Source of the DNA: Flavobacterium fontis
GTDB lineage: Bacteria > Bacteroidota > Bacteroidia > Flavobacteriales > Flavobacteriaceae
Direction: 5' to 3'
DNA length: 64,000 nucleotides
NCBI RefSeq assembly: GCF_900129405.1
Contig: NZ_FQVQ01000005.1
Location: 1 to 64,000 of the forward strand
The notes beneath the pieces were generated by a model. That model worked only from the letters and a program-made list of their open reading frames with translations, did no database searches and was not told the DNA's origin. A program made the translations under genes and the position numbers. Below, one piece after another: positions 42,366-50,797 of the stretch (position 1 is its first letter; each line of letters opens with the position of its first letter).

Positions 42366-43289
42366 TTACTCTTGTTTTATACGGATCACTTTGAGCTTTC
42401 CGTCGGGTTCATTTTTTATATCTACAATTTCCCACCGTTTTAATACCGGCGTGGGTATGGTTAACTTTTGTACAAATTGGGCTTTGTTGTAAAACTCCGC
42501 TCCTAACCCTCCTTTCAACATCACCATCACTTCCAAATCTTCCGAAAGAATCTGTTGCAATTGCGTCTTGCGTTTTTGCCAATCGGTGATATCGGCTTTC
42601 AAAAAGGCTTTTACCATCATGGCGTAATCATCGGGTTGTAACGCCACTACGGGCGGCGATTGAACCGAGGAAGTTGGGGGAATCTGCACGATTGTATCTT
42701 TGTAAAACGGACTTTTCACGAAGACCGTTAGGGGTTTTTCTCTCACTTTTTCCTCAAACTGTTGCGGCGTCAACGGTTGTGCCCCTACGGTTTGGGTTGC
42801 ATCATACACTTGAACCTCCGAACTGTCCACGGCTTCTTGGGTGTATTGGTTTTGCAATTTTATGGGAGGCATTTTCGTTACTTTTTTTTCAGGCCAAAGA
42901 AAATAGGCAACCGCCAACAGAAGCACTCCCATCCCTATTCCCCACAGATATCCTCGTTTTGAACGTTTCGTTTCTTCCTTTGAAACAACTGTTGAACCGA
43001 TAGTGACAGGTTCAAAAATAAATTCATCCCAACCCGACACGCCCACAAAACGACACAACACATGGAGCATGTTTTTGCGGGGCAACTTTGTATTTGTTTC
43101 GGGTTTCAAATGGGTGTAAATCCACTTTTCGCTTACTGTTTCCTTGCATTCCCTTTCCAATAAAGCAATTAGATTCAAAATATCCTGCGAAGAAAACGTT
43201 TTCCAGTCCCCTTGAAAATACGGGTAATCCTGACGGTAGCGCTCAAGCACTCGTCGTTTCAATTCCTGAAAATGTTGCATTTCATTCAT
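42366..43289 (-). CDS. Single-span membrane protein with cytoplasmic N-terminal domain
   Basis: The start at 43289 is placed nine bases behind the box TACCTTTG. The 307-residue protein has a soluble N-terminal domain of about 100 residues (SSQDILNLIALLERECKETVSEKWIY, read in parts, then LPRKNMLHVLCRFVGVSGWDEFIF), one membrane helix at about 120-145 (GYLWGIGMGVLLLAVAYFLW) and a C-terminal outer domain. The layout recalls sensor or anti-sigma-like proteins, and the N-terminal module recurs in other Flavobacterium proteins. Function unknown. It is divergent from the SIMPL gene. Confidence 0.65.
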   Translation of the reverse strand: MNEMQHFQELKRRVLERYRQDYPYFQGDWKTFSSQDILNLIALLERECKETVSEKWIYTHLKPETNTKLPRKNMLHVLCRFVGVSGWDEFIFEPVTIGSTVVSKEETKRSKRGYLWGIGMGVLLLAVAYFLWPEKKVTKMPPIKLQNQYTQEAVDSSEVQVYDATQTVGAQPLTPQQFEEKVREKPLTVFVKSPFYKDTIVQIPPTSSVQSPPVVALQPDDYAMMVKAFLKADITDWQKRKTQLQQILSEDLEVMVMLKGGLGAEFYNKAQFVQKLTIPTPVLKRWEIVDIKNEPDGKLKVIRIKQE

Positions 43290-43298
43290 GCCGCGGAT

Positions 43299-43306
43299 CA
43301 AAGGTA
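43299..43306 (-). promoter_or_regulatory. -7 box of the membrane-sensor-like gene
   Basis: TACCTTTG on the minus strand, nine bases before the start at 43289. Confidence 0.6.
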
Positions 43307-43334
43307 GGGCCACAATGAAAATTTCTGTGGAAAG

Positions 43335-43382
43335 TTCACTGTAAATTCACTGTAAAAATAACCAAATAACTTTACAGTAAAG
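43335..43382. promoter_or_regulatory. Candidate operator: two tandem 11-mers and one inverted half-site
   Basis: TTCACTGTAAA occurs twice back to back (43335-43345 and 43346-43356), a spacing of one helical turn. Its core ACTGTAAA returns inverted as TTTACAGT at 43371-43378. The site lies between the two divergent promoters at 43299 and 43421. Confidence 0.65.
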
Positions 43383-43420
43383 AGAAAGTCGATTTACTAA
43401 AGGTTGGAAATCCAGCCTAC

Positions 43421-43428
43421 TACTTTTG
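43421..43428 (+). promoter_or_regulatory. -7 box of the SIMPL-domain gene
   Basis: TACTTTTG is a perfect box 29 bases upstream of ATG 43458. It shows that an in-frame ATG at 43404 cannot be the start. Confidence 0.62.
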
Positions 43429-43457
43429 GATCATCAAATTTTAAAAAATCAAATCAC

Positions 43458-44477
43458 ATGAACACAAAAGTAATTTTAGCAGCAACCCTTTGCACCACAT
43501 TATGGGCCACCGCTCAACATTCAGGCAATGCGAATTATACCGAAGCATCGGGCAACGCTAACTACGAACTTCAAAAAGGCAATGCCAACTACGGCAACAA
43601 TCCCTACAGCGTCAATAGGGTCAATACCCTACAAACCACCTCGAGTACTGAAAATGAAATGGTGATTGTCATCAAAGGGATTTACAACGAAAAAGCAACT
43701 ACACAAGTCGCCACCTTCAGCGTATTGCAATTGGGAAAATCGGCCGAAGAAGCCACCAATTTAATGGACGAACGCATCAACAATGTCATTAAGGAATTGG
43801 ATGCCTACAGCAAAGACATAGTGGTGATGACCGATATGATTTCGTTTGTTCCAACGTATGAATATGCGGTAGAGAAAAAAATTTTCAATCCTAAAACCTA
43901 CAATGAGAAACCTTCGGGCTTTGAGTTGAAAAAAAACCTCATTATTCGCTTTCGCACCAGTCGCGACATGGATAAAATCATCTCCATTTGTGGAAAAAAT
44001 GAAATTTACGATTTGGCCAAAGTCGATTATGTTACGGTCAATTTTGATCAAATTCGGGCCCAAATGCAACGCAAGGCCTTGGAGCAATTTAAAGAGATGA
44101 CGGCCAATTATTCGTTGCTCATGAATATGGATTTAAGTAAAAAAGAAAAAATCTTGCAAGAGGGTTTCAACGTGTCGTACCCCATGGAAAGTTACCGTAA
44201 ATACACCGCGTATGCCCAAGCATCGGCCAATTTCGACCCCAAAAGTTCGGTAAACGACATCAAGAAAAACAGTACCGAATACTACAACCCCGCACTGATG
44301 AAAGACCACAGTTTTGTCATCAACGGTGATATTGCCGAACCTTCCATTCAAGCCTTTTACGATTTGACCATTCGCATCAAACTCAAAGAAGACCAACTGC
44401 CGAAAAACACCATTATTCGCAACAACCGCTATTATATCGTGACCCCTGCGGGTGATATTAAATTGTTGAATTTATAA
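43458..44477 (+). CDS. Exported SIMPL (DUF541) domain protein
   Basis: The start at 43458 gives signal peptide MNTKVILAATLCTTLWATAQ. The mature protein begins with three copies of the word GNANY, spaced 10 to 11 residues, then a SIMPL-like domain (EKATTQVATFSVLQLGKSAEEA, LMDERINNVIKEL, FELKKNLIIRFR). SIMPL proteins lie in the periplasm or on the surface; their role is largely unknown. It is followed by a second exported protein nine bases later. The GNANY repeats may be a surface or protein-binding element. Confidence 0.78.
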   Translation: MNTKVILAATLCTTLWATAQHSGNANYTEASGNANYELQKGNANYGNNPYSVNRVNTLQTTSSTENEMVIVIKGIYNEKATTQVATFSVLQLGKSAEEATNLMDERINNVIKELDAYSKDIVVMTDMISFVPTYEYAVEKKIFNPKTYNEKPSGFELKKNLIIRFRTSRDMDKIISICGKNEIYDLAKVDYVTVNFDQIRAQMQRKALEQFKEMTANYSLLMNMDLSKKEKILQEGFNVSYPMESYRKYTAYAQASANFDPKSSVNDIKKNSTEYYNPALMKDHSFVINGDIAEPSIQAFYDLTIRIKLKEDQLPKNTIIRNNRYYIVTPAGDIKLLNL

Positions 44478-44486
44478 TAAGCAGTG

Positions 44487-44996
44487 ATGAAAGTCTTTTG
44501 GGTATGCATTCTATGGTCCATCCAGTGTTGGAGCCAAGCATCAGGTTCGAGTGAATTTGCCTTCACGCTTTTATTTGATTGGAAATTTCCAGTAGATAAG
44601 ATCAAATTGTATTTACATGAAAAAAATGGGAATTCCCTGGAAAATGTCCTTTGTTTAACCGACAAAGAAACCAATTCCATTACCGTTATTGGCGGAAATC
44701 ATTACATTGTGGGGGCTCGATTTTCTTTTCCTACCTTAGTATGTGTTTATGAAGGCTTCGTGTATCGAAATGATATGGGTTTTGAAAAAAACACGCTATT
44801 CTACCTCATCACCAACGGCATGGAATCGCTTTCGCTTGAAGAACCTTTGTTTTTTTCTGAAGAGAAAAAAGTTATCGAAGTGAAAAGAAGACTAAAGGGA
44901 AAAACTTTTCAAACCGAAATCCTCACACATAAAGATTTGCAATTTCTATCCATGCCTAGTGTGCATATTACCACTGAAATGTTGCGATTAAACTAA
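44487..44996 (+). CDS. Unknown exported protein behind the SIMPL gene
   Basis: A 169-residue protein with signal peptide MKVFWVCILWSIQCWSQA. The start at 44487 is ATG; a GTG just before it is possible. The mature part is beta-rich, with no motif known to me. It is cotranscribed with the SIMPL gene, which ends nine bases upstream, and a terminator follows its stop. Confidence 0.7.
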   Translation: MKVFWVCILWSIQCWSQASGSSEFAFTLLFDWKFPVDKIKLYLHEKNGNSLENVLCLTDKETNSITVIGGNHYIVGARFSFPTLVCVYEGFVYRNDMGFEKNTLFYLITNGMESLSLEEPLFFSEEKKVIEVKRRLKGKTFQTEILTHKDLQFLSMPSVHITTEMLRLN

Positions 44997-44999
44997 ACA

Positions 45000-45024
45000 A
45001 AGGGAGCTTCGGTTCCCTTTTTTT
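45000..45024 (+). terminator. Terminator of the SIMPL operon
   Basis: AAAGGGA and TCCCTTT form a 7-base stem around a short loop, followed by a T-run. It sits directly after the stop codon. Confidence 0.88.
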
Positions 45025-45039
45025 TGACGTGAAAAAACG

Positions 45040-45047
45040 TACCTTTG
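45040..45047 (+). promoter_or_regulatory. -7 box of the CLC channel gene
   Basis: TACCTTTG, 18 bases before ATG 45066. It rules out an upstream in-frame start at 45045. Confidence 0.62.
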
Positions 45048-45065
45048 TCATTCAAGGATTGTAGT

Positions 45066-46886
45066 ATGCCCACCCGAAAAACAGCGACGGTATTATTGTT
45101 TTTACGAAAAAATCTTCGCCGCTTAGAAGCCCTCTTCTTTGGGGCCAAAGCAGTGTTGTCGGAACGAAGTTTTTTGTATCTATCCTGTGTGGCTGTTGCA
45201 ATTTCCTGTGCTTTAGCGGTGATTGTACTTAAACATTTTGCCCATCATGTGTTTTTGATGGCTACCTATGTCAATCAGTATTTAAAACTTCCGTATGCCA
45301 ACAGTATTTTTCCCATTATTGGCATTGTGTTCACCGTTTTTGTTATTCGAAAATTCTTGGACGGTTCGCTTGAAAAAGGGAGTTCACAAATTCTCTATGC
45401 GGTAGCCAAAAAAGGAGGCATCTTACCCAAGAAACAAATGTATGCGCAAATCATCACGAGTTCTTTGACCGTGGGCATGGGGGGCTCGGCGGGACTAGAG
45501 AGTCCGATTACCATTACGGGCGCCGCTTTTGGGTCGAATTACGCGCAGAAGTATAAGCTCTCCCAAAAAGACCGCATTCTGCTGCTCGCGTGTGGCGTGG
45601 CTGCTGGGATTGGGGCCGCTTTCAATGCCCCGATTGCGGGCGTGTTGTTTGCCATTGAGGTTGTACTCACCGATGTATCGATTTCGGCCTTTATTCCGAT
45701 TATGATTGCCGCTGCGACAGGGGCTTTGGCCTCCAATGTACTGTTGAGTCAAGACATCTTGCTGAGTTTTAAAGCGATCAAACCTTTTGATTACCATAAT
45801 ATTCCGTATTATATTTTGTTGGGGATTGTGGCCGGATTGGTTTCGGTCTATCATGCGCGTAATTTCCGACGGGTAGAACATTTCTTCCATAGGTATCGCT
45901 TGAATTCGTATCGAAGAGCATTGATCGGCGCTTTGATGCTAGCCGTATTGATTTTCTTTTTCCCAACGCTTTTTGGAGAAGGCTATGAGAGTATCAAATC
46001 GCTCTCCAATGCCCAACCCGAAGTATTGCTCAACAACACCTTGCTCGAGCCTTTAAAATCCAACGAATGGGTAGTGCTTGCCTTTGTAGGTGTGGTTATC
46101 TTCTTGAAATCGATCGCCACGGGACTTACCTTAGGCTCGGGAGGAAATGGCGGAAACTTTGCCCCCTCCTTGTTTGTGGGTTCGTATTTGGGCTTTGTGG
46201 TGGCCAAAACCATGGACCTTACGGGAATCCATCATGATTTGCCTTTGGCGAATTTTACGATGGTAGGAATGGCAGGTATTCTCAGTGGACTCTTTCACGC
46301 CCCTTTGACGGCCATCTTTTTGATTGGAGAAATCACGGGCGGTTATGACTTAATGGTGCCGTTGATGATGGTTTCCTCGATTAGTTTTGCCGTATCGCGA
46401 AAATTTGAAAAACACTCCATGGATGTCAAAGCCTTGGCCGATAAAGGCGAAGTGTTCACGGGCGACAAAGACAAAAATGTATTGTTGGGAATTGATTTTC
46501 TTTCCCAAGTACAAACCGAAACCCGAACATTTCAACGCACCGATACTGTGGAAGCAGTCATTGAAGCGCTACAAACCTCAAAACAGTCTTTATTTGCAGT
46601 CGTTGACGAAAAACAGCGTGTAGTAGGTATTTTGGATTTTCAACACCTAAAAACATTTATTTTCAACACCTATCGCGTCAAATTTGGCTCGATTGAAGAG
46701 TGGATGCAACCCGTCGATACGGTAATCCACCATGACGACGGGATGGAATTGATTATGGAAAAATTTGAGCACGCCCAACGTCCTACCCTAATCGTATTGA
46801 AATCGGGAAAATACTATGGCTTGGTCGACAAATGCGCCTTACTCGAAACCTATCGCAGTACGTTGAAAGGACTGGTGATAGAATAA
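45066..46886 (+). CDS. CLC chloride channel/antiporter with C-terminal CBS domains
   Basis: A 606-residue membrane protein. The CLC core spans about residues 25-440: GMGGSAGLESPITI carries the gating Glu and GSGGNGGNFAPSLFVG the second selectivity loop. The C-terminal 150 residues form a CBS pair (TDTVEAVIEALQTSK, VGILDFQHLKTFIF). It moves chloride, possibly in exchange for protons. The usual EGP is replaced by ESP, a variant seen in other Bacteroidota. The stop codon is followed directly by a heptamer array. Confidence 0.93.
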   Translation: MPTRKTATVLLFLRKNLRRLEALFFGAKAVLSERSFLYLSCVAVAISCALAVIVLKHFAHHVFLMATYVNQYLKLPYANSIFPIIGIVFTVFVIRKFLDGSLEKGSSQILYAVAKKGGILPKKQMYAQIITSSLTVGMGGSAGLESPITITGAAFGSNYAQKYKLSQKDRILLLACGVAAGIGAAFNAPIAGVLFAIEVVLTDVSISAFIPIMIAAATGALASNVLLSQDILLSFKAIKPFDYHNIPYYILLGIVAGLVSVYHARNFRRVEHFFHRYRLNSYRRALIGALMLAVLIFFFPTLFGEGYESIKSLSNAQPEVLLNNTLLEPLKSNEWVVLAFVGVVIFLKSIATGLTLGSGGNGGNFAPSLFVGSYLGFVVAKTMDLTGIHHDLPLANFTMVGMAGILSGLFHAPLTAIFLIGEITGGYDLMVPLMMVSSISFAVSRKFEKHSMDVKALADKGEVFTGDKDKNVLLGIDFLSQVQTETRTFQRTDTVEAVIEALQTSKQSLFAVVDEKQRVVGILDFQHLKTFIFNTYRVKFGSIEEWMQPVDTVIHHDDGMELIMEKFEHAQRPTLIVLKSGKYYGLVDKCALLETYRSTLKGLVIE

Positions 46887-46940
46887 TTTTGAATTATGAA
46901 TTATGAATTATGAGTTATGAGTTATGAATTATGAGTTCGG
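46885..46940. repeat. Heptamer array AATTATG/AGTTATG (8 units)
   Basis: Eight 7-base units (AATTTTG, three AATTATG, two AGTTATG, AATTATG, AGTTCGG) begin inside the CLC stop codon. Bases 46885-46916 match the reverse complement of 57555-57586 without mismatch over 32 bases. Behind it, 46968-47009 has a weaker period-7 pattern (TTTTACA, ACACTTT, TACCCTT, TACACTT). Confidence 0.9.
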
Positions 46941-47047
46941 GGCACTTTAAACAGGAACGTATATAACTTTTACACGCATCTACACTTTTACCCTTTACAC
47001 TTTTTATCCTCAACAAAAAATCGTAATTTCACCAAAATTATTCGCCT

Positions 47048-48031
47048 ATGTTACGCCATTTTTACACACTAACGTTAGTGTTATTGACTACAGTTACTGT
47101 TTCTGCTCAGGATGAAAAAAGCAAAGAAGTCAAACTTTCCGACTTAAATATCGACTTCAAAAAAAGTACGGGAGATGGAATTTGCACATGTATTGACAGT
47201 ATTCAAACAGGGAGCAAATCCAGGGACAGTATTAACGCTGAAATCAAAGCATGTATTGACGATAAGGTAATGGCTTATCAAATGATCGTCAAACTATCGG
47301 ATGCCCAGAAACAAGCGGAAAAGTCGGGTGAGAAATCAACGAATGTTGAAATCAACACCAACAAAGAATCCCAATCGTATAAGAAGTATTTTTATGAGTT
47401 ACAAGAATATTTAATGGACAATTGTCCCGCATTAAAAACCAAACTGGCAATTAATGATCGGATGAGTGAATATTCGTTATCGCGTAATGAAGAAGCCATG
47501 AAATTCTACCGAAAAGGATTAGAAGAAACCCAAAAAGGGGACTTTAAAGCTGCAATTTTGAATTATGAAAAAGCAGTGGTTTTTGATCCCAAATTTGCCT
47601 TTGCCTATGACAATATGGGTATTTGCTACCGGCGTTTAAACCAATATGACGAAGCCATAAAGGCTTATGAAAAATCCTTAAAAATAGACCCAAACGGTAC
47701 GATGCCCCTTCAAAATATGGCAGTCGCTTATAGTTATAAAGGAGAATATAAAAAAGCCATTAAAGCTTATGAACGGTTGGCAAAAATTACCCCCAACAAC
47801 CCCGAAGTGTTTTACGGCATTGGATTAATTTACCACGGCAATTTAAACGATCAAGAAAAAGCGTTAGACAATATGTGTCAAGCCCTTGTTCTCTATTCAG
47901 AACAAAACTCAGCCTACCGTACCGATGCCGAACGTGTTATCAGTAAGATATATAAAGTCATGAAAGAAGCCAATCAATTGGAACTGTTTAATTCTATTCT
48001 AAAAAAACACAAAATTGGGGTGAATGAGTAA
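47048..48031 (+). CDS. Exported TPR protein
   Basis: A 327-residue protein with signal peptide MLRHFYTLTLVLLTTVTVSAQ, a middle part with cysteine-containing segments (GICTCIDSIQ, KACIDDKV, DNCPALK) and three to four TPR units at about 150-290, for example FAYDNMGICYRRLNQYDEAIKAYEKSL in parts. It probably binds partner proteins in the periplasm. It is a single gene between a repeat array and the AT-rich cassette region. Confidence 0.82.
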   Translation: MLRHFYTLTLVLLTTVTVSAQDEKSKEVKLSDLNIDFKKSTGDGICTCIDSIQTGSKSRDSINAEIKACIDDKVMAYQMIVKLSDAQKQAEKSGEKSTNVEINTNKESQSYKKYFYELQEYLMDNCPALKTKLAINDRMSEYSLSRNEEAMKFYRKGLEETQKGDFKAAILNYEKAVVFDPKFAFAYDNMGICYRRLNQYDEAIKAYEKSLKIDPNGTMPLQNMAVAYSYKGEYKKAIKAYERLAKITPNNPEVFYGIGLIYHGNLNDQEKALDNMCQALVLYSEQNSAYRTDAERVISKIYKVMKEANQLELFNSILKKHKIGVNE

Positions 48032-48104
48032 GGTAGGTAACTATTCAATTATACGATTACCCGTCAATAAATAAGAAATAAAGGAAACAAGTTAATTCTT
48101 ACTT

Positions 48105-48743
48105 ATGCGAAAGTTGACTGCTATTTTTGCTAACAGTAGTTACATGAAAATGATAATTATTTTAGTCCTATTCTATGTAATTCTATTTACAGGACAAATA
48201 ATGGAATTGAACTTTCCTATTTCCTTAAATGTTTTTTTAGTGGCTATAATTTTTACAATTATAATTTCTATGGAATTTTCTATTTTGAATAAAGATTTTA
48301 TTTCTGACTTTAAAATTCGTAGTTATAGTAGAAAATTAAAATTTGGAAATCTCTTTAATGCGATTTTTTGGACTGGATTAATTGTATTTGATAATCAACA
48401 TAAAAAATTATTTGTTATAATTCTTATTCTTTGGATATATCCATTTATTGACATAGTAATGGTTTATGTTTTCAGAAAAAAGCAACCTTATACAATTTTT
48501 ATAAACAATAGAAATTTGATTTTGAATGGGCCATGGAAAATAGAAAGGGATTTATCAGAATTGACAGAAATAACATTTGACAGATATTCTAAAAATCTAA
48601 ATCTTAGTTTTAAAACAAAAAGTGATATTTCGATACAAACAAAAGAATTTAATAAGCAAGACATTGATAAATTTGTAGAAATCATTATTACCAAATCTGA
48701 AAATAATGTTTGCTTACCTGAAAATTACATTTTAAATAAATAA
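48105..48743 (+). CDS. Unknown membrane protein in an AT-rich cassette
   Basis: A 212-residue protein with four hydrophobic segments in the first 130 residues (MIIILVLFYVILFTG, VFLVAIIFTIIISMEF, FNAIFWTGLIVF, VIILILWIYPFIDIVMVYVF) and a soluble C-terminal part (NRNLILNGPWKIERDLSELTEI, read in parts) resembling PH-like domains of small bacterial membrane proteins. The gene is far more AT-rich than the window average. Its 3' flank shares two sequence blocks with the flank of the next gene, suggesting a transferred cassette. Confidence 0.7.
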   Translation: MRKLTAIFANSSYMKMIIILVLFYVILFTGQIMELNFPISLNVFLVAIIFTIIISMEFSILNKDFISDFKIRSYSRKLKFGNLFNAIFWTGLIVFDNQHKKLFVIILILWIYPFIDIVMVYVFRKKQPYTIFINNRNLILNGPWKIERDLSELTEITFDRYSKNLNLSFKTKSDISIQTKEFNKQDIDKFVEIIITKSENNVCLPENYILNK

Positions 48744-48760
48744 AACAGCTGAAAAACCGC

Positions 48761-48890
48761 AAGCCACTACGACTCGATTTTCTTCGCTTGCAACCTATTT
48801 TCTCGACCCGAGCGGAGCGAACGGTACGAAACAAAACATGTAACTTGGTTAGAAAAATTCGTTTCGCTTTATAGCTGTTGTCGGCAAGTG
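48761..48890. other. Cassette 3' element, copy 1
   Basis: Behind the membrane protein gene lie block 1 (AAGCCACTACGACTCGA, 48761-48777) and block 2 (TCGTTTCGCTTTAT, 48859-48872), then AGCTGTTG and AAGTGGC. AACAGCT (48744 region) and GCCACT near the beginning can pair with AGCTGTT and AGTGGC near the end, giving a folded element. Equivalent blocks follow the next gene. Confidence 0.55.
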
Positions 48891-48922
48891 GCATTCCAAG
48901 ATCAAAAACAAATTTTTAATCC

Positions 48923-49510
48923 ATGAAATTTAAGGTTTTTCCCATTTTCATTTTCATAGTTGTAATCGCTAGCTGCTCGAAAAAAAATGATCGTATCGAG
49001 AACTGGCCTCGAGGTTATGAAAAAGAAAACCCATTTCATCCTGACACAATTTTTGAAGATGGTTCCTTTAGTTTTAGTTGTCAATTTAGAGTAACCTCAA
49101 AAATCGAATCTGTAAAACAAAAAGCCAGAATTTACGATAATAAATTTTACCTCAAGTTTTTGGATGTAAACGCTGAAGAATTTGTTTTCTTGGATTTTAA
49201 ATGTAAAAAGAATGAACTAAGGACGATAACTATTAATTGTAACGATTTTACCAAGACCTACAAGTGCATTTTAGAGAATACGGTAAACGTTGACAAAAAC
49301 ATAAATGTGAAAATATTCAGAATAGAAAAATTGATTAGGCTTAGTGATTTTTTTGGAGGTAAAGAACTAGATTTGGTTGTATTGGCCACAGAGAAGCACG
49401 GCATAATTGGAACCTATTTACAAGAGGGTAATACAATCATTTCGGCTCGAGGCGATATCTTAAAAGACTTGATAGACTACAATAAATATAACTTTGCTAG
49501 ATTATTATAA
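48923..49510 (+). CDS. Unknown lipoprotein in an AT-rich cassette
   Basis: A 195-residue protein with lipoprotein signal MKFKVFPIFIFIVVIASC and a beta-rich mature part with three cysteines (FSFSCQF, DFKCKKN, YKCILEN). No family recognised. As with the gene before it, base composition is strongly AT-rich and the 3' flank contains the shared blocks. No further gene lies in the cassette. Confidence 0.72.
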   Translation: MKFKVFPIFIFIVVIASCSKKNDRIENWPRGYEKENPFHPDTIFEDGSFSFSCQFRVTSKIESVKQKARIYDNKFYLKFLDVNAEEFVFLDFKCKKNELRTITINCNDFTKTYKCILENTVNVDKNINVKIFRIEKLIRLSDFFGGKELDLVVLATEKHGIIGTYLQEGNTIISARGDILKDLIDYNKYNFARLL

Positions 49511-49527
49511 AACTGAGCAAAAGTCTA

Positions 49528-49635
49528 AAGCCGCGATGACTCGAAAGTATAAAGTTGATGTTAAGTTTACAAGAAAACGTTAATCTTAGTAAGGAATAAT
49601 CGTTTCGCTTTATCACCAACTTCACAAGCTGCAAA
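49528..49635. other. Cassette 3' element, copy 2
   Basis: AAGCCGCGATGACTCGA (49528-49544) and TCGTTTCGCTTTAT (49600-49613) repeat the two blocks of copy 1. Block 2 is identical over 14 bases; block 1 matches at about 13 of 17. The distance between the blocks is shorter (55 against 81 bases). Confidence 0.55.
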
Positions 49636-49639
49636 CGTT

Positions 49640-49730
49640 ACTGCTCACTAAATTCTGATCACTGAACACTGTTTACTGAACACTGAATTCTGATTACTGA
49701 TCACTGAACACTGAACACTGCCCACTGCTA
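49640..49730. repeat. Heptamer array ACTGAAC/TCTGATC (13 units)
   Basis: Thirteen 7-base units run from ACTGCTC to ACTGCTA without a phase break. The last unit ends on the stop codon of the minus-strand gene at 49728, so on that strand the array begins exactly at the stop. Confidence 0.92.
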
Positions 49731-50249
49731 CTTCGTCTTCTCCCCTACAAAATAATCGCTCTGACTCTTAAACAACACATTGAATGTGGTCAAACTGCCG
49801 TAAATACGGGTGATGTATTGCTGCAATTCCACTTTCTCGGCGTCGTCAAGGTTGCTCGCGTTGATTTTTTGCTCCATTACCCGCAGACGGTCGCGCACCA
49901 TCACAATCTTATGAAAAAAGGTATCAATCGGCACTTCCTTACTTTGGGTTGGCGTGCCGGGTTCCATCACCAATTTCCCGCCTTTCCACTTATCGGCAAT
50001 CGCCACAGCCGGCGTCAAGTCGCTCCAACGTTGCAACAAATTCTTCATCACTTTTTCCACCTCATAAAAACTCACGGTATCTACTTCGCCATCAACCGCC
50101 TCAATCACCTCAACGGACTCATCCAAGTCAATGGTCTCCAAACCACTTTCTATAAACGTTACCCAATAATGCTTTGACGTTACATTCGTCACTACGCCCA
50201 AACCGTGTTCAGCATGCTTAATTCGGGAACCGATACCTAATAATTTCAT
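49728..50249 (-). CDS. Unknown protein with CarD/SH3-like N-terminal segment
   Basis: A 173-residue soluble protein. The N-terminal 50 residues (GIGSRIKHAEHGLGVVTNV, then YWVTFIESGLETIDLDE) resemble the Tudor/SH3-like folds of CarD or UvrD C-terminal segments that bind RNA polymerase. The rest is helical. NER factors use such modules, and uvrA lies 900 bases away, but a link is only speculation. Its stop codon meets a heptamer array. Confidence 0.72.
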   Translation of the reverse strand: MKLLGIGSRIKHAEHGLGVVTNVTSKHYWVTFIESGLETIDLDESVEVIEAVDGEVDTVSFYEVEKVMKNLLQRWSDLTPAVAIADKWKGGKLVMEPGTPTQSKEVPIDTFFHKIVMVRDRLRVMEQKINASNLDDAEKVELQQYITRIYGSLTTFNVLFKSQSDYFVGEKTK

Positions 50250-50410
50250 GTTTCTTGCTGTTATTTAGTTTTCAAATATAAGGAAAACACAAAAAGTTTA
50301 ACAAGCAATTCTAGCAGTAATTAAGTTAAATCAAAATAATATAGGCCCATTTATACTACACAAAAAATCATTTGTTAATGGACTATGAGAAAAGATAAAT
50401 AAAAGGATAA

Positions 50411-50674
50411 TCATCCTACACACCACCAATACCGTAAAAGAAAAGAAATTGAAATACAAAAAGAGAGTATCCCTACTATTAAAAAATAAAAGACCATGAG
50501 ATATAACTTAAATCTAAAATACCATCCTAATGTTTCTTTATAATTTTCATACTTTTCCTTTCGAATTGGCTTCTTACCACTTTTCTTAAAAAGAGACCAT
50601 AATAGAAAGCAAACAAGGGAAAACAGTAAACCTTTGTAAAAATTCTCAAAAAGATAAAAACAATTCAGCGGCAT
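50411..50674 (-). CDS. Small unknown membrane protein
   Basis: An 87-residue AT-rich reading with two hydrophobic segments (YKGLLFSLVCFLLWSLF and YLMVFYFLIVGILSFCISISFLL) separated by a basic loop (KKSGKKPIRKEKYENYKE). The topology is sensible, but there is no family match or promoter, so it could be a remnant. It lies alone in an otherwise repeat-rich gap. Confidence 0.5.
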   Translation of the reverse strand: MPLNCFYLFENFYKGLLFSLVCFLLWSLFKKSGKKPIRKEKYENYKETLGWYFRFKLYLMVFYFLIVGILSFCISISFLLRYWWCVG

Positions 50675-50797
50675 GAAATTAAATTTTTAGCTAAAATAGA
50701 AAATTACATTAAGATAAATTCAGCTGTAAATCAGTCGTTTCGGTGAAAATCCCAATACGATTGATTATTTTTTTATAGAGCAACACGTATCGACTTC

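Noticed and set aside
48744..48922. Classical integron attC site
   Set aside because: Terminal complementarity exists, but the core-site consensus RYYYAAC/GTTRRRY is not convincingly present and no integrase gene is in the window; described only as a cassette-like element.
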